Assembly (NCBI GenBank): GCA_030512295.1 | Contig: JAULSR010000001.1 | Coordinates: forward strand, 6,409,001-6,473,000 | Source: Bombardia bombarda | Taxonomy: Eukaryota; Ascomycota; Sordariomycetes; Sordariales; Lasiosphaeriaceae | Direction: 5' to 3' | Length of the DNA: 64,000 nucleotides | Part shown: piece by piece, positions 47,067 through 58,629 of the stretch | Layout of the letters: each line of letters opens with the position of its first letter | Position numbering within the stretch: position 1 is the stretch's first letter | The notes under the pieces: generated by a model | Database searches by the model: none | Told to the model about the DNA's origin: nothing | Seen by the model: only the letters and a program-made list of their open reading frames with translations | Translations under genes and position numbers: made by a program

Positions 47067-49031
47067 CTTATCATCTGGAGTGAGTGCAAGTGTGCACGCC
47101 GCAGCCACCCAGTGGTAAACGTTAGGTAAGGGAACGGGTAGGTGAAAAATGCAACTGCGTGACCCTGGCAAAGACTGGCAAGGAGAGCACGACCTGGGCT
47201 CGGCGAACAGCGGCGGGTTTGCTGGGTAGCGGGCAGCAGCGGGCACCACAGGCGCGCAGGTGCACACAGATGCTGCACAGGTAAAGACGGGAGATAGATG
47301 CACAGACGACGGGGCCCTATGATGAGGCGCGCCAAGTACGGAATACCGTTGACAACTGGAGTCTCTTGGAGATGGAGACGGGGAGATTGAACGGGCCTCG
47401 CTTAGTGCGCTCTCGCCCAAGCTAGGGTGTTGCGCCGGTTCCCAGGCCGTCTTTTAATTACCTCCTGGACAGTGCTAGCGGGCCCAAAACCCGTCAACTC
47501 CTCGTCAGGCACCGCAAAACGAAATGCATCCCCCCCTCTGGTCCTCGGGAGCCAATGGCTTTTCTGGGCCTGGGGGATTGATGGAATATCGCGAGACTTG
47601 TCGTAGCCGGCCGGAAATTTGGCGGGTTGGTCGCCGAACGTCGTCAATGACGGGTCGAAGTTGCGGACCGCTGGCGTCTCCTCTTCCCAAAATACATAAC
47701 CTTGAACCTTGATGAGTGCCAGAGAGGCGGCTGCTGGGGCGGCACCTTAACTTTTTCTGGGGCTGTTGCCGTTCCCGGCTGTCGGACTTTTCGTTTCTCC
47801 TTCCCCTCTCTCTCCTTTTCAATCCCGTCTTCAGGGTCCTGTGTCAAATGGGAATGCAACCCCACGCTGCTTGAGCGCGTGCCAAGTCAGTCTAGACCAG
47901 TTGTCTCAAACAACCCAATCTTCACCATTATCTCCAGCCCATGCCCATGCCCATGCCCATGCTTTTGTTTTTTTCTTCTTCATATCATAGCTACTAACAC
48001 AACTTTCGACTGCAACGATTGCTGGCTGCTATCCAGTCAATCGACGGCTACGTTGCAGCGACGATAATGACCGAGGTTCAAGGTCCAGCCAATACCAATA
48101 CGAGTATTCAGTGCAGCTGCTTTCCTTAATGAAAGCCAGACTGACTGTATTTGCACATCGCTCAAGTGACAACGCATCTACTTGCCGAACTGACCGTTTC
48201 ACCGGAATGATCAGTCGAACAAGGCTTCAACTTCCCTCGATGGTCAATGAGTGTTTTCATCCAGGACCACAGCATCCAACCACTGGCAAATTACAGGGCA
48301 ACATTGCCCGCCTCGAGCCCGCCTTGTTTGTTCAAACTTTGCTAAGAAAGGAAGGCGTCTCATTGGTCGCGGGTCATCAGCCTTTCACCATTGGCCAATA
48401 CTTTTCAAGCTATTTCCTACACTATTCCCCGGCTTGAATCCGCATCGTGGTTGGTGATTGAGTCATCACTGGCACTGACCTGGCACGCCTCCAAAGGCGA
48501 TTCCAGCTGGCTTCGCTGTCAACTCTCAAATTGAATGTCTCATATTTTCCCTTTGCCTCTTCCGTCCAACCAGTCAGCCCAAAGTGTTGTAAATACGCAC
48601 GCATCCCGCGGCAATCACTCTTTACCGTTGGATTTTGTATCACTGGATCTCCAACTGCAGCCACAAAGTAGCACACGACCAACCGCCTTCATACCTACTT
48701 ATCGGATGATCTAGTCTATTCTATACTTCAGCGTTCAACACTTTACGAGATCCCATTTCCTTTTATTCGCATCATTATTGCCTACCGGAGTCGAGGGATC
48801 CTAGAGAGGTGATTGGGATTGGCCCTTCCCCCAATCAACCATTGAGCAGCAGGCCTGCTCTCAGCGACACGTCTTCAGTAAAACTCTTAAGGTAATTGAT
48901 GATTAGCAAGCGTCCGATTGACCAAGCTGGGTTTAAGTGAGCAGCTACAAGGTTCCAACCTCGACGCTTTACTGAGCCCTGAACAAGGACGGTATTAACC
49001 GTGGCTACGCTGGGCTCAACAGAAGGTAATC
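47067..49031. other. Intergenic region between teaR and the phosphoesterase gene
   Basis: The first 230 bases are the likely teaR leader and promoter. A protein-like fragment on the - strand at 47402-47647 is listed separately. A CCCATG hexamer repeat (about four copies) is at 47938-47963, and a CT-rich tract lies near 47797-47830. The rest, 48.0-49.0 kb, has short frames only; it should contain the promoter of the phosphoesterase gene. Confidence 0.45.
47402..47647 (-). CDS. Possible exon of an unidentified gene (protein-like fragment)
   Basis: The frame on the - strand has coherent, soluble-protein-like text: MTTFGDQPAKFPAGYDKSRD, then KSHWLPRTRGGDAFRFAVPD and EELTGFGPASTVQE. It is open further upstream to about 47752 without another ATG (including YVFWEEETPAVRNFDPS), which suggests that an upstream exon exists. 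A donor-like GTAATT follows VQE at about 47454, and an acceptor-like CTCCAG at about 47354-47359 would add LSTVFRTWRASS and a stop, so the 3' end may be spliced. I do not recognise the family. It would be transcribed in tandem with teaR. Confidence 0.3.
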   Translation of the reverse strand: MTTFGDQPAKFPAGYDKSRDIPSIPQAQKSHWLPRTRGGDAFRFAVPDEELTGFGPASTVQEVIKRRPGNRRNTLAWARAH

Positions 49032-50541
49032 ATGGGCAATTCCGGGGAAATGGCTGTGGAACCCTCATCGACCTCCTCATACCCAAGTCGGCGGACCAGG
49101 ATCGTCTGTATCAGCGACACACACAACTGCACAATCAAGCTACCAAAGGGCGACGTCTTGATTCATGCAGGCGACTTGACGAACCAGGGAAGCTATTCAG
49201 AGGTGAGAGATATCGACTTATTGCATTTCCTTGGTTGATCTACCAAGCGGGAGGATACAAAATAGGACCATGAGCTCCCAAGACTGACCAACGGGCCCCG
49301 ATAGCTCTCAAAAACCATGCAATGGCTAGAGAAGGCTGATTTCGAGGCCAAGATTGTCATTGCAGGCAGGTCTCGACATATCTGACAAATTTGTCGTTGG
49401 AGTACCTTGACCTCTGGAGAACCGACGGGGCTGACCGTCCCTAGGTAACCATGACATTACATTGGACCACGAATTCTATTCCCAGCACTGGCAGTCATTC
49501 CAGAATCAAAATAGCAAACCCCAGGACACTGCCAGGTGTCTCTCGCTGCTCACATCAAGTCCCACAATAACGTACCTCCGCCATAGCTCAGCCACCATCC
49601 GGCTTGATGACCCCAAGGGACCCAGGACAGAATTCACGGTGTTCGGGTCACCGTATTGCCCCCGGAGCGGCAAGTGGGCGTTTGGCTACGATTGCTCTGA
49701 TCTGGACTCGGCAGCAGATTCTCCTTCCAGGGTTCAACAATCATCATATGAACACGCTGGGCCAAAAGCGGCAGACATATGGGCTGATGTTCCAGCCAAC
49801 ACCGACATCGTTGTCACGCATACGCCGCCTCGCAACCATTGCGACGCCTTGGCTGACGGCCGCGCTCTAGGCTGCGAGGAGCTACGACGAGCGTTATGGC
49901 GTGTGCGTCCCCGGCTTCATGTATGCGGACATGTTCATCACGGGAGAGGCGCCGAACGGGTAACATGGGAGGAAGAAGAAGAAGAAGAGGAGGATGATGA
50001 AAAAGAGGAGGCAGACAATCCTAACAATGGACCTGTCAGGTATGGCGAAGCATCCGTGGAGCAATGGGAGGATCCGAGTCCCGATGCGCAATCTGGCAAG
50101 ATTTGTCTCGTGGACTTGACGTCTCGTGGCAAAAACTGGCCATCTCATCAGGCTGCTGGTGCTGGTTCTGGTGCTGGTCCTGGTGCTGCACGGCCCCCCG
50201 CGCCTCCCGGGGTCTCATGCAGCTCGACCCTTCCCCAGTCAGAGACCGAGCATCCGACGGGTCCAATCGATCGGACCGGGCGGGGAGATGATGACCACCC
50301 CGGACCAAGCCGCGCCACATCCAGTGGCCTTGGGTCTCACTATCTTGGCCGTGGCGGTTGCTTGGGTGGACAGGCGGCAGTGCCACTAGTAGACCAGATG
50401 GGGCGACGACGACGACGACAACGACAAGAGACTTGTGTGGTCAATTGCGCGGTCATGGCCACGAATTGGCCTCACGTGGGCGCCAGACAGCTCAACAAAG
50501 CAATTGTTGTTGATTTGGACCTGCCTGTTTGGAGACCATGA
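49032..50541 (+). CDS. Calcineurin-type metallophosphoesterase (MPPED-like)
   Basis: Three exons: 49032-49202, 49305-49365 and 49445-50541, about 442 residues. All dimetal-site motifs are present in order: SDTHN (Asp and His), GDLT in HAGDLTNQG, GNHD (formed across the second splice), THTPPRNHCD and GHVHHG. The second intron must start with GC rather than GT (GCA G|GCAGGT .. CCCTAG|GTAAC), because the nearby GT site would create a stop. After the last metal ligand comes a Glu-rich run and then a Gly/Ala/Pro-rich insert of about 120 residues, before the family-like end ETCVVNCAVMATNWPH and NKAIVVDLDLPVW. The substrate is unknown; related proteins hydrolyse phosphodiesters such as cyclic nucleotides in vitro. 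No signal peptide is seen. An alternative start is at 49050. Confidence 0.82.
49366..49444 (+). other. Probable GC-AG intron in the phosphoesterase gene
   Basis: The junction that rebuilds the conserved AGNHD motif requires the donor GCAGGT after GCAG and the acceptor CCCTAG. The only close GT donor (GTCTCG, four bases further) gives AGG TAA, a stop, at the junction. GC-AG introns form a small share of fungal introns. Confidence 0.65.
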
Positions 50542-53517
50542 AGCTACTCAGGCCGTGGTCGGCCGTTTTGGCTTTCTTGAGCTGTGAAGGTTGTGCTGGT
50601 CTGAGACAGAAGAAGGGGGCGGTTGAAGAACGAATTGTGTCTACCAAATAGCCAAGGCTATCCAACTTGGAGAGACCACGTGTAAGTCATCCCTATTAGT
50701 ATTCATGTGTTGACAGGTCCCGCGGGTGTGTACTGTTCCACTTCAGGGGTTATGTTTCTTCAACGTAGCCCTCAGTTGCTTGCTCCCTCCCGATGTTCGG
50801 TCATTGAGCAAGTACCCCCAAGTCTTGTGTGTCCGTCCAGGGCGTAAGCCTCGCATAATGACGACGTCTTGTTTCTTCAGCCAGCACAGCAGCCGCGAGA
50901 CGCGCCCCACGCGTGCCACCCCCCGGTCCCCTTGGTCGCGTGCTCTGGGACTCGCCCAGTCAACATCTGGTATGTCCTGTTATAGGAGGAGACTACCGGT
51001 GCATATGCGTGGCATCGGAAAGCATCGCGGGCTATTGGCTTGGGACGCCATTTCACCCATTGGGATATGTGGGCTACAGGCCGTGCATACATCAGCTTGC
51101 CGGCCGCCACGAGTGTGGTTCTTCTCACACCCGAGACGTGGCAGTTGCTGTGTTCTGTTTATCTGTTGATTGCAACCTTTCGGGGGGATATGCGTTATCC
51201 CGACTGCCCAGACTACCTAATTGCCAAGGACAGTTATGACAGAATACTTAGCTACCTTGAGGATCCATAACTTCATGAGGAGCGTCTGGCATTAATGAAG
51301 CTAACAGAGGACACCCAATACGTAGCGTCAAACTACGGCAGTTCCCTTATGTCTTCCCCACGATAAGCAACTTGTGACTTGACAAGAGAGGTCAAGTGTT
51401 TCGGTTCCTGCCTCCATCACCGGATGCTGTGTATGCTTCACTGCTTCCCCGATGGTCTTACCCCTAGCTATGGGAAATAGTGACGGAGACGCTTAACAAT
51501 ATGCACCCAGTAATGTGCTACCTGACACCTGGGTCTCTTGCCATTTGCAACGACACCAAACTGGGCGGTCTCGTGATGGAACGAACAGCAGCACATCATG
51601 CTGCCGCCCCCCACGGTTCCCATCCGTAGGCAAGGGGCTCTAACCTGCTCATGCGAGAGAGGCCGCACCCGTATCCGTAGATCTGGATTCAATCTTTCAG
51701 ACGAATCGTTACAATTAGTATTTACAGGCATGCGAGAGGAGGTAAGGTGGCCGGCCAGTCTACTTTACCACGCACTCCCCACAGCAGAACATACGAGAAA
51801 ACAGGATGAGGCCGCATGGTGTTATATTTCTTTTGGGCATCCCAAGCGCCGCTAGAGATCCGGTTCTGGGTATCTGTGATGCACACTGACATTCCAATAA
51901 CGAATCTAAATCTACGGATACACAGGTGACTATCTAGAATAGTCAACCACACTCATCCGATGATCGCCAATTCCTTACCCATCCCAGTATCCGTAGTCCT
52001 ATACTTGAGAGAAAAGTGGTGTGGGGTTAGTTAACCGGTTGTCATGTCAGGTCAGGTCAGGTCAGATCAGATTGGCATTGGAAACGTCAGTCTTTTGATG
52101 ACATGCGGCCCGCCGCGGAGGACCGAAGCCCATGCTTTGATTCCCCTTCTTCTTCTTCTTCCCTAGCTCTTTCTCTGGGCGGATGGGGTTTGCAGTCAGT
52201 CACTTGATCAGAAACCCCATTGAAGCATACGACTCCAATTGGGCCGCCGGTCCAATGAGCAGAGACGAAAAAAACGTTTAGCGCTGCTTGGTGCGGTGCA
52301 ATGTGCTGCAGATGTGTTTGTATGCACTGCATCTCCAAGTGCTTTTCATCCCCATCCATCCCCCTTACACATGTACCTAAGCTGCTAAGCTAGGTAGGCT
52401 AAGCTAAGCTAACTAGGTCGGTTGGGCGGACAACATTGCAATACCGTTTAATGCGGTCAAGAGAGGTGCCTCTCATCATATTGAGGTATTAACCGTTCGT
52501 TTGCTGTCTGCTTGCTCGGGAAGTCACTATGTATGCACATATAGCGAAGAGAGAAAAAGGGAAAGAGAGATGTTTACTCATCACAAGAAGCATCTCAAAC
52601 GAACTCAATCCGGACAAACAGAACGGAACTATCAGGGACAGATAGTTAGTGGTAGTGAGGTGAGGTAGGCACTAGGTTGGCAGTAAGCAGGGGCCGGACT
52701 CGACTCGGGAAACAGCGCTTCTAGAATCACCATCAACCAATCGTCCAGGCTCAGCGTATGTGATGGGCTTGTGCTGCAGTGATGGTCGTCCTTACCTACC
52801 TTCACAACACACACACACAACACACAGAAAGCATGTACTCTATGTGGTACGAATATGTCAGGAGTGCACCCGTATCCGTCGGTAATACGCACGCAACAAA
52901 CCACCACACACACAACGCACGCTACACTAGGCTCAATTCTCCACCGTCCCATCTTTCTCACCAACTGAATTCCGCGCCGCTGCTGCACGGGGGAGGAGTT
53001 ATTACCTAGGTACGCCATGTCATGTCATGTCGCTTTTCTCTGGCTTCGTGGGGTCTGGACGGCGAGGGAACAGAGGGGGCAGCCAATGGGATCAGTGGTG
53101 CCGACCACTTTTGCCATGTATAGATGCCTCAGGAGAGAATGCGTGCGTCTGTACGCGGGAATGCGGAATGCCCGCGAGAGAGAGGGAGAGAGGGAATGGA
53201 ATTGGACTCGACTGAATGGCCAGACAGACAACTTCCACGAGGAGTTTTCTCTAGCCGGTGGCGTGGGTATGATAATATGGCTCAGAGCTATTTGCTCAAC
53301 TGAAAACCTCCTAGTAGTCATCTGTGTTACTTGTTATCAACTCACCCACCCATCCGGCATTTTGTCTCACACCCACCCTCAGCGGCGCGACTGTCATGTC
53401 TCACAAATACTGTGTCTGTTCCGGTTTGTCATGTGTCCGTATGTCCCTCATAACAATCAATACACAAAATACACACCCGTCTCGCGACCAATAGAAGATG
53501 AGATGACAAAGCACTGG

Positions 53518-53597
<80 letters not shown>

Positions 53598-56500
53598 AGT
53601 ACCCAGGTACATCAGATAGAAAGAGAAGCCTTGTGGCAGAGCAACAGTAGAAAGAAAAGTCACGTCACCAGCCAGCCAGCCAGCCAGCCAGCAGCGGCGC
53701 TCACCGCCGCTGCGTGCGCGCGCGCGCGCGGGTTCAATGCGATGGGGCGGGGGCACAGCATATGTCGGTGGTCAAACGAGTATCACCAATAATAATGCAA
53801 GTATACGTACTCATAGTATACGTACGGTATTGTACAGTACGGAAACACTGTCACAGGCGCCTTGGATTTTTATGCCCCCAGTTGCTGAATGTGTATGTGT
53901 CAGGAAAGCGTGACATGCATCGAGGATTGATCCGGTGTCAATCCGTGAAACAGCTCTCCTGCTTCTCCATCCATCGAACAGATAGATGGTGAGGGGTAGT
54001 TTCCCTAGTTCACCAGTAACTGCCATGGGCTGGAGTGGTTTTGGCGGGGTAGGTATGTACCTTGACGATGTCGCAGTTTAAACCGACGTGCTGCTGCTCT
54101 GGTGCAGATCTCCTGAATGTTGCATCTCCCGATTGCTGCAGAGGACAGTCGAGCGAGAGTCGGCGGAAATGGCTTATTGGCCAGGGATGATGTCGAGATT
54201 AGCTGTGTTTCGTCGCCGCCGGCCTTGTTGTCGTTGGAGATACTGGGTACCTACGTAATAGCTTGCTTCAAGTTTGTCCTTACCATTCGCTATAGCAATC
54301 AGTCCACTTGGCGTAGAATGCGGCGTCTATGATTTGATCTGCCTGGTTCTGAGTACTCCTAGGTTGTAGCTTGTATCATGACCGTCTCGCTGGCAGCGGA
54401 TCCAGCCGTTATATGAAGGAAGATCAAGACCTCAAACAGGGTTGGATGTTCGATCGGATGCTTGATCCTGGGGGCCGCGACGAGACGACACTCGGCCTGA
54501 ACTGCCGGTATCTGCGGATGTCAATGTGTCGCCAGCGATTGGTAGCGAGAGTCCCCTTTGCTGACATCTGATAGGCCGCCAGCGAATGTATGGGACGGTG
54601 CGTAGTATACTTTTCTTACTGGATGCAAGACAGTAGACACACACAGGGGCACACGAGGATAAGGAGTGATGGTTCCTCGCCGTTGAGTGGCCAGCAGCGC
54701 ACCGCCATGGGACACTCGCCTTCACGACATCCGCACGGGGGGGCCACACTTGGCCCTCAAGTGTGAGGCCCGCGTGGCTTCCTGCCGCGGGGATCGAGTG
54801 CGATGAGAGGCTCACCGCGATCGACCGACCATCAACCGACCATCAAGCGTGATTTCTAGTGAGCCGGCGCCCATAATATGTGCCCTGGTGCCTTGGGGAA
54901 CAGGCCGAATTTCTGTTGTGGTTGTCTGTCTGATGCCACACCGCCCATGACATGGGCCCCGTACCTGCTTCTGGCCGTCGAAGCGGCAGCAATTAGTTAG
55001 CTAGGCTGGCGGTTTGCGGTAGGGCTTGCGTCCCTCAGCACGAAGTATCTAGGTACTGATTCCCCCCCCCCCCTTCTTCCCCTCTCTCCTCATCTGGTCG
55101 CCCAGACTGGCCATCGACCTGCTCGCAAACCTCGAGTCTATTATGCATCCATTCTGGCATCCAATCCGAGAGGCACGAACAAGACCAAGAAGACTAGCAA
55201 CGGTGCCACTGGTCTCGGATTGGACGGGGGGGAGAGGGGGCGAGAGGGGGCGAGAGGGGTGCTAGGATAGGATGAATGCATTTATCGGCTTGCTCTTATG
55301 TGCTCTGGTTCGTCAATCGGGAATCATAGCTACACAGTACACATCGTTAGACAGCTTCCCAAGTATTTCCTTGGACATGGTAAAGAGCGCTCTCTCCATG
55401 ACTGGCGGAATACCCACTGGCGTTGCTCAACGCTGGCTAGCTGTTATTGTTAAGCAGGTGGGCGACCACGGGGGTTGCGACGGGTCCAAGTAGCAGCCAG
55501 TGAAAATGTCTCGTATCATGCAGGGCATCATAGTGAAAAGGGATGATTTGACGAGTCCACATAATGTCAGCCAAGTCGCCTCGCATCCTGCGTGTCCTCT
55601 CTGCACTGGCTTGGGAGCCGGGCTTGGGGTCTCCAGAGTAGTGGTGGCGTTAGTAGTTGTAGTAGAAGTAGTGCCCGCAAGCCCTCCCGAAAGCGACACC
55701 TGAGCGAGGCCAAAAACGTGATGAGAGCGACTGCTGGTGGTACGGCTGTGAACTGCTGCAGGAGTTTTGCGGATTCCTCGACGTCAACACACTCGATTCG
55801 GCACCTAGTTTCCTATCTAGACAAGTCATGGGTGATAGTAAGGGTGCAGTCTGGCAATTGGATACCGAGCGGGACGCAGGGCGAGGCTTTCGACGATATC
55901 TAGAGAAATGGACTCGAGCTCGGGGCTCGGGCTCATTACCAAGATATCGCCAACGACGACGGGGCGTCGCCAGAAGATGCCAGATATCCGTGCAGCGCTT
56001 TCGCTGGCATTCGCAACGCGAGCTGCGGCCAACTCGGACGGAAGATACAATGCGCCCGTATGCTCGTAGCTCATCAATTTATGACATGTTTGGGGTCCAA
56101 GTCGCACACCGACGGCAGGTATCTGACGATTACTAAGTGAATGGCTGACTGAGATTCCAGTTGGTTGCCAAACTGTGTAGAATGCAAACGGCCATTACTG
56201 TGGTAAGGAGATGGAACCCAGAAATAACCCGTCGACAAATTTGACTGACAGACAGGACGGGGAAGCCGACTCACACCGCCATTACCTACCGTACTTGACC
56301 TTGTTGTGAGCTCTCTCCGTATCCATCCGTCGACTCATGGCTCAATGATTCATCCTGCTGTTGCATTGCCTCTGGCCATGACTGAAATTCAAGACAGTCG
56401 TCGTATTCTGTTGCGCATTCATGCGCTTCCTCACTCTCTCGTTGCGCCCGGCGGGTATCGGAAAATGTGCGAAGAATGCAAATGCCATATCTCGGTTTGT

Positions 56501-57896
56501 CGCCCAGCAAACATCCGACGAATTGCCACATCATGGAAAGAAAAGCAGGACGGGAGCTCTGAGGCGTAGGAGGCCTGCTAAAGAGCGCACTTACTCAAAT
56601 AGGCGAGGCGGCACGGTGGACACCGCACTCGCCACTAACTATCCGCACCAGCCACCCACTGCCCATCAATGTGTGACAATTGAAAGTTGACAACTTTTAG
56701 CTGCCGTGGCGGCCGTGGCTGCCAAGTGCCAACCAGGAGCCGCCTGAAAACCCCTTGCCCACCCCACCTTTGAAGTCGCCTGAGTTAAGGGGAACCTTGC
56801 GCTATCGTGTCGATTTTACGGGGCTTTAACAACATGGGGTAGCGTAACAGACAACAACCGCAGTCGATGACGAGGCTTCAACTCAACCCGCTTCCATGCC
56901 ACGAATCCATATTCGCCATCTCTTTCATTTCATGTGACGAATTTTCCACAGCGACCGACGGAATTACATAGATCGTGCCAGTGTCTTTCGCAAGCCTAGA
57001 GGCGTAGGTCTGCGGCTGCGGGCGAATACATTTTCCACCCTGGCGAGGCCGACCTGGCAAGGCCGCTTCTCAGAAGTCCGGGGGATTCCCAGTCAACTTC
57101 GCGTTGCTCTAGATGAGGCGGCCTCTGCAAATAAATAGTCAAAGACTTGGACTTAAAACCTAGACTGTATTTCGACGCAGGCTGAGCATCGCCCTCATCG
57201 CCATAACTATCTTAGGCCTCTTGGCCCGAAGCGACGTGATTGCGAGCGAAGCAGGCCCTTCCGAGACTTGTGTTGACCGACTCAGAGAGCTGCATTGCTA
57301 GCGGCCCAGGTGAAGCTGAGAGTCAAACAGCAAGAGAAGCCAAAAGAAGTCAAGGGACGTCTGCGAACAAACCTGGATGGGCGCACAGGGTGGATGCCGT
57401 AAGCCAACCAGAAGCAGCATCCAATCGCCCGGATTGCCTGGGGGCCAGTCATAACGCCATCTGAGGCCCTCCAGCCCCACTCGCCTCTCAGTGGGCGCTC
57501 CACAAGCCAGCCCACACCACCAGGCCATTCACTGAGCACACAGGCACAGCGCCCCCCATCAACAGTTCTCGAGCGGATCTCAAGGCGCTCCAGGCCCGCA
57601 GGGTGCCTCTCGTGCAGGGTAGCAGGGCGGGCACCTACCTAGGTACATGTACCTTCCATCGCGCAGCTCGTCAGCGCTCCCGCCCGCCGTTGCCTACACC
57701 CCCGTTTTCCAGTTTAAACGGGGGGCCCAAGTGGCAGCCGTTCACATCATCAGCCAAAAGCATCAGCCAAAAGCAACAGCCCTCCTTCCAGGTCGCTGGC
57801 CTTCAAAGTCCCCTCCCCCCCCTCACCCCCTCACCCCGTGGCCGCCCGACAACCACCACCTACCCACCCAGCCCAGGTGACTTGATCGCCCATTCA
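50542..57896. other. Long gene-poor region, with several simple repeats
   Basis: About 7.4 kb lacks a supported gene. Repeats include AGGTCAGGTCAGGTC at about 52046-52060, CTAAGCTAAGCTAAC at about 52397-52412, the AAC array (listed separately), CCAGCCAGCCAGCC at about 53671-53692, alternating CG at about 53717-53730, and GCGAGAGGGG at about 55235-55260. Frames at 55826-56107 and 56286-56534 (both -) read as mildly protein-like but have no motif, splice model or start that I would defend. CCTAGGTA palindromes are at about 53007 and 57639. Confidence 0.45.
53518..53595 (+). repeat. (AAC)26 microsatellite
   Basis: Twenty-six perfect AAC units run without interruption. The + strand frame that contains it would code poly-Asn, and the - strand frame poly-Leu, but neither is part of a credible gene. 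A CCAG tetranucleotide tract and a CG dinucleotide tract follow within 150 bases. Confidence 0.95.
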
Positions 57897-58629
57897 TTCC
57901 CCGTCACCTCCCAATAGTTTGAACCTGAGCCAGGCTAGGATTTGGGCTGGCCCTGACCTGTTTATCGTCCTTGTCGTCCCTTTTGCTTCTTCGCCGCCGG
58001 CAGCTGTTTGCCGAACTCTGGCTTGTTTAGTCGTATCGCCAAAGTGTGTCTTGGGAGTCACGATACCGAGGGACAACAAACAACAACACTACCACCAGTC
58101 GGTCCACCAGCCAGGGCAGTCCACCAAGTCAATCTACTACTACCCAATCCACCCATCCACAGGCCGAGTCGAGGGCCCCCCCATTCCATTCTTGGTACTA
58201 CGGATACCCCTTCCATCGTCCATAAACCCGCACTCAGCCCCCCTCAAGTCGCAGGAGCGTCGGAACACCACTCTCTTGGAATCCCATTTCATTCCGCTCG
58301 CTGCTCTACATTACATAGCTGCACGGCACTGCTGTATCACCGCCCGAGGCATCAACTTGCAATCACTTGCGCCCGGCTACCGAGACACTCATTGTCACCG
58401 CCACCGCCGCATAAATACGCCTCCCAACCTAACACCACCGCTCCTTTCCCTTGCTAAAACAACGCCTCTCATGCACTAGGCGCCCTGTTCGACAGCCAGT
58501 TGCACTATCTCGACTCGCACGTCGACAACCGAGTATACCCCATCCAACCGACTTCGACTTTGCGTCATTTCACTCAACGACTACATCTTTCAACAGCAAC
58601 CGCCCCTTGGTAACCGCGGAATTTCAATC
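57897..58629 (+). promoter_or_regulatory. Pyrimidine- and CA-rich leader of the J-domain gene
   Basis: The sequence before the J-domain ATG is rich in CCACC, CAACAAC and CTC words and poor in G, as in long fungal 5' leaders. Several short upstream frames with ATG occur, the longest at 57919-58479; none is protein-like. The start of transcription cannot be fixed from the sequence. Confidence 0.4.

Noticed and set aside
53017..53619. 200-codon frame ending in a poly-Asn run
   Set aside because: The openness comes from the AAC microsatellite; the rest has no protein-like features.
55826..56534. Two - strand frames (93 and 82 codons) that might be exons of one gene
   Set aside because: No splice pair joins them convincingly, and no family is recognisable; left as unsupported.
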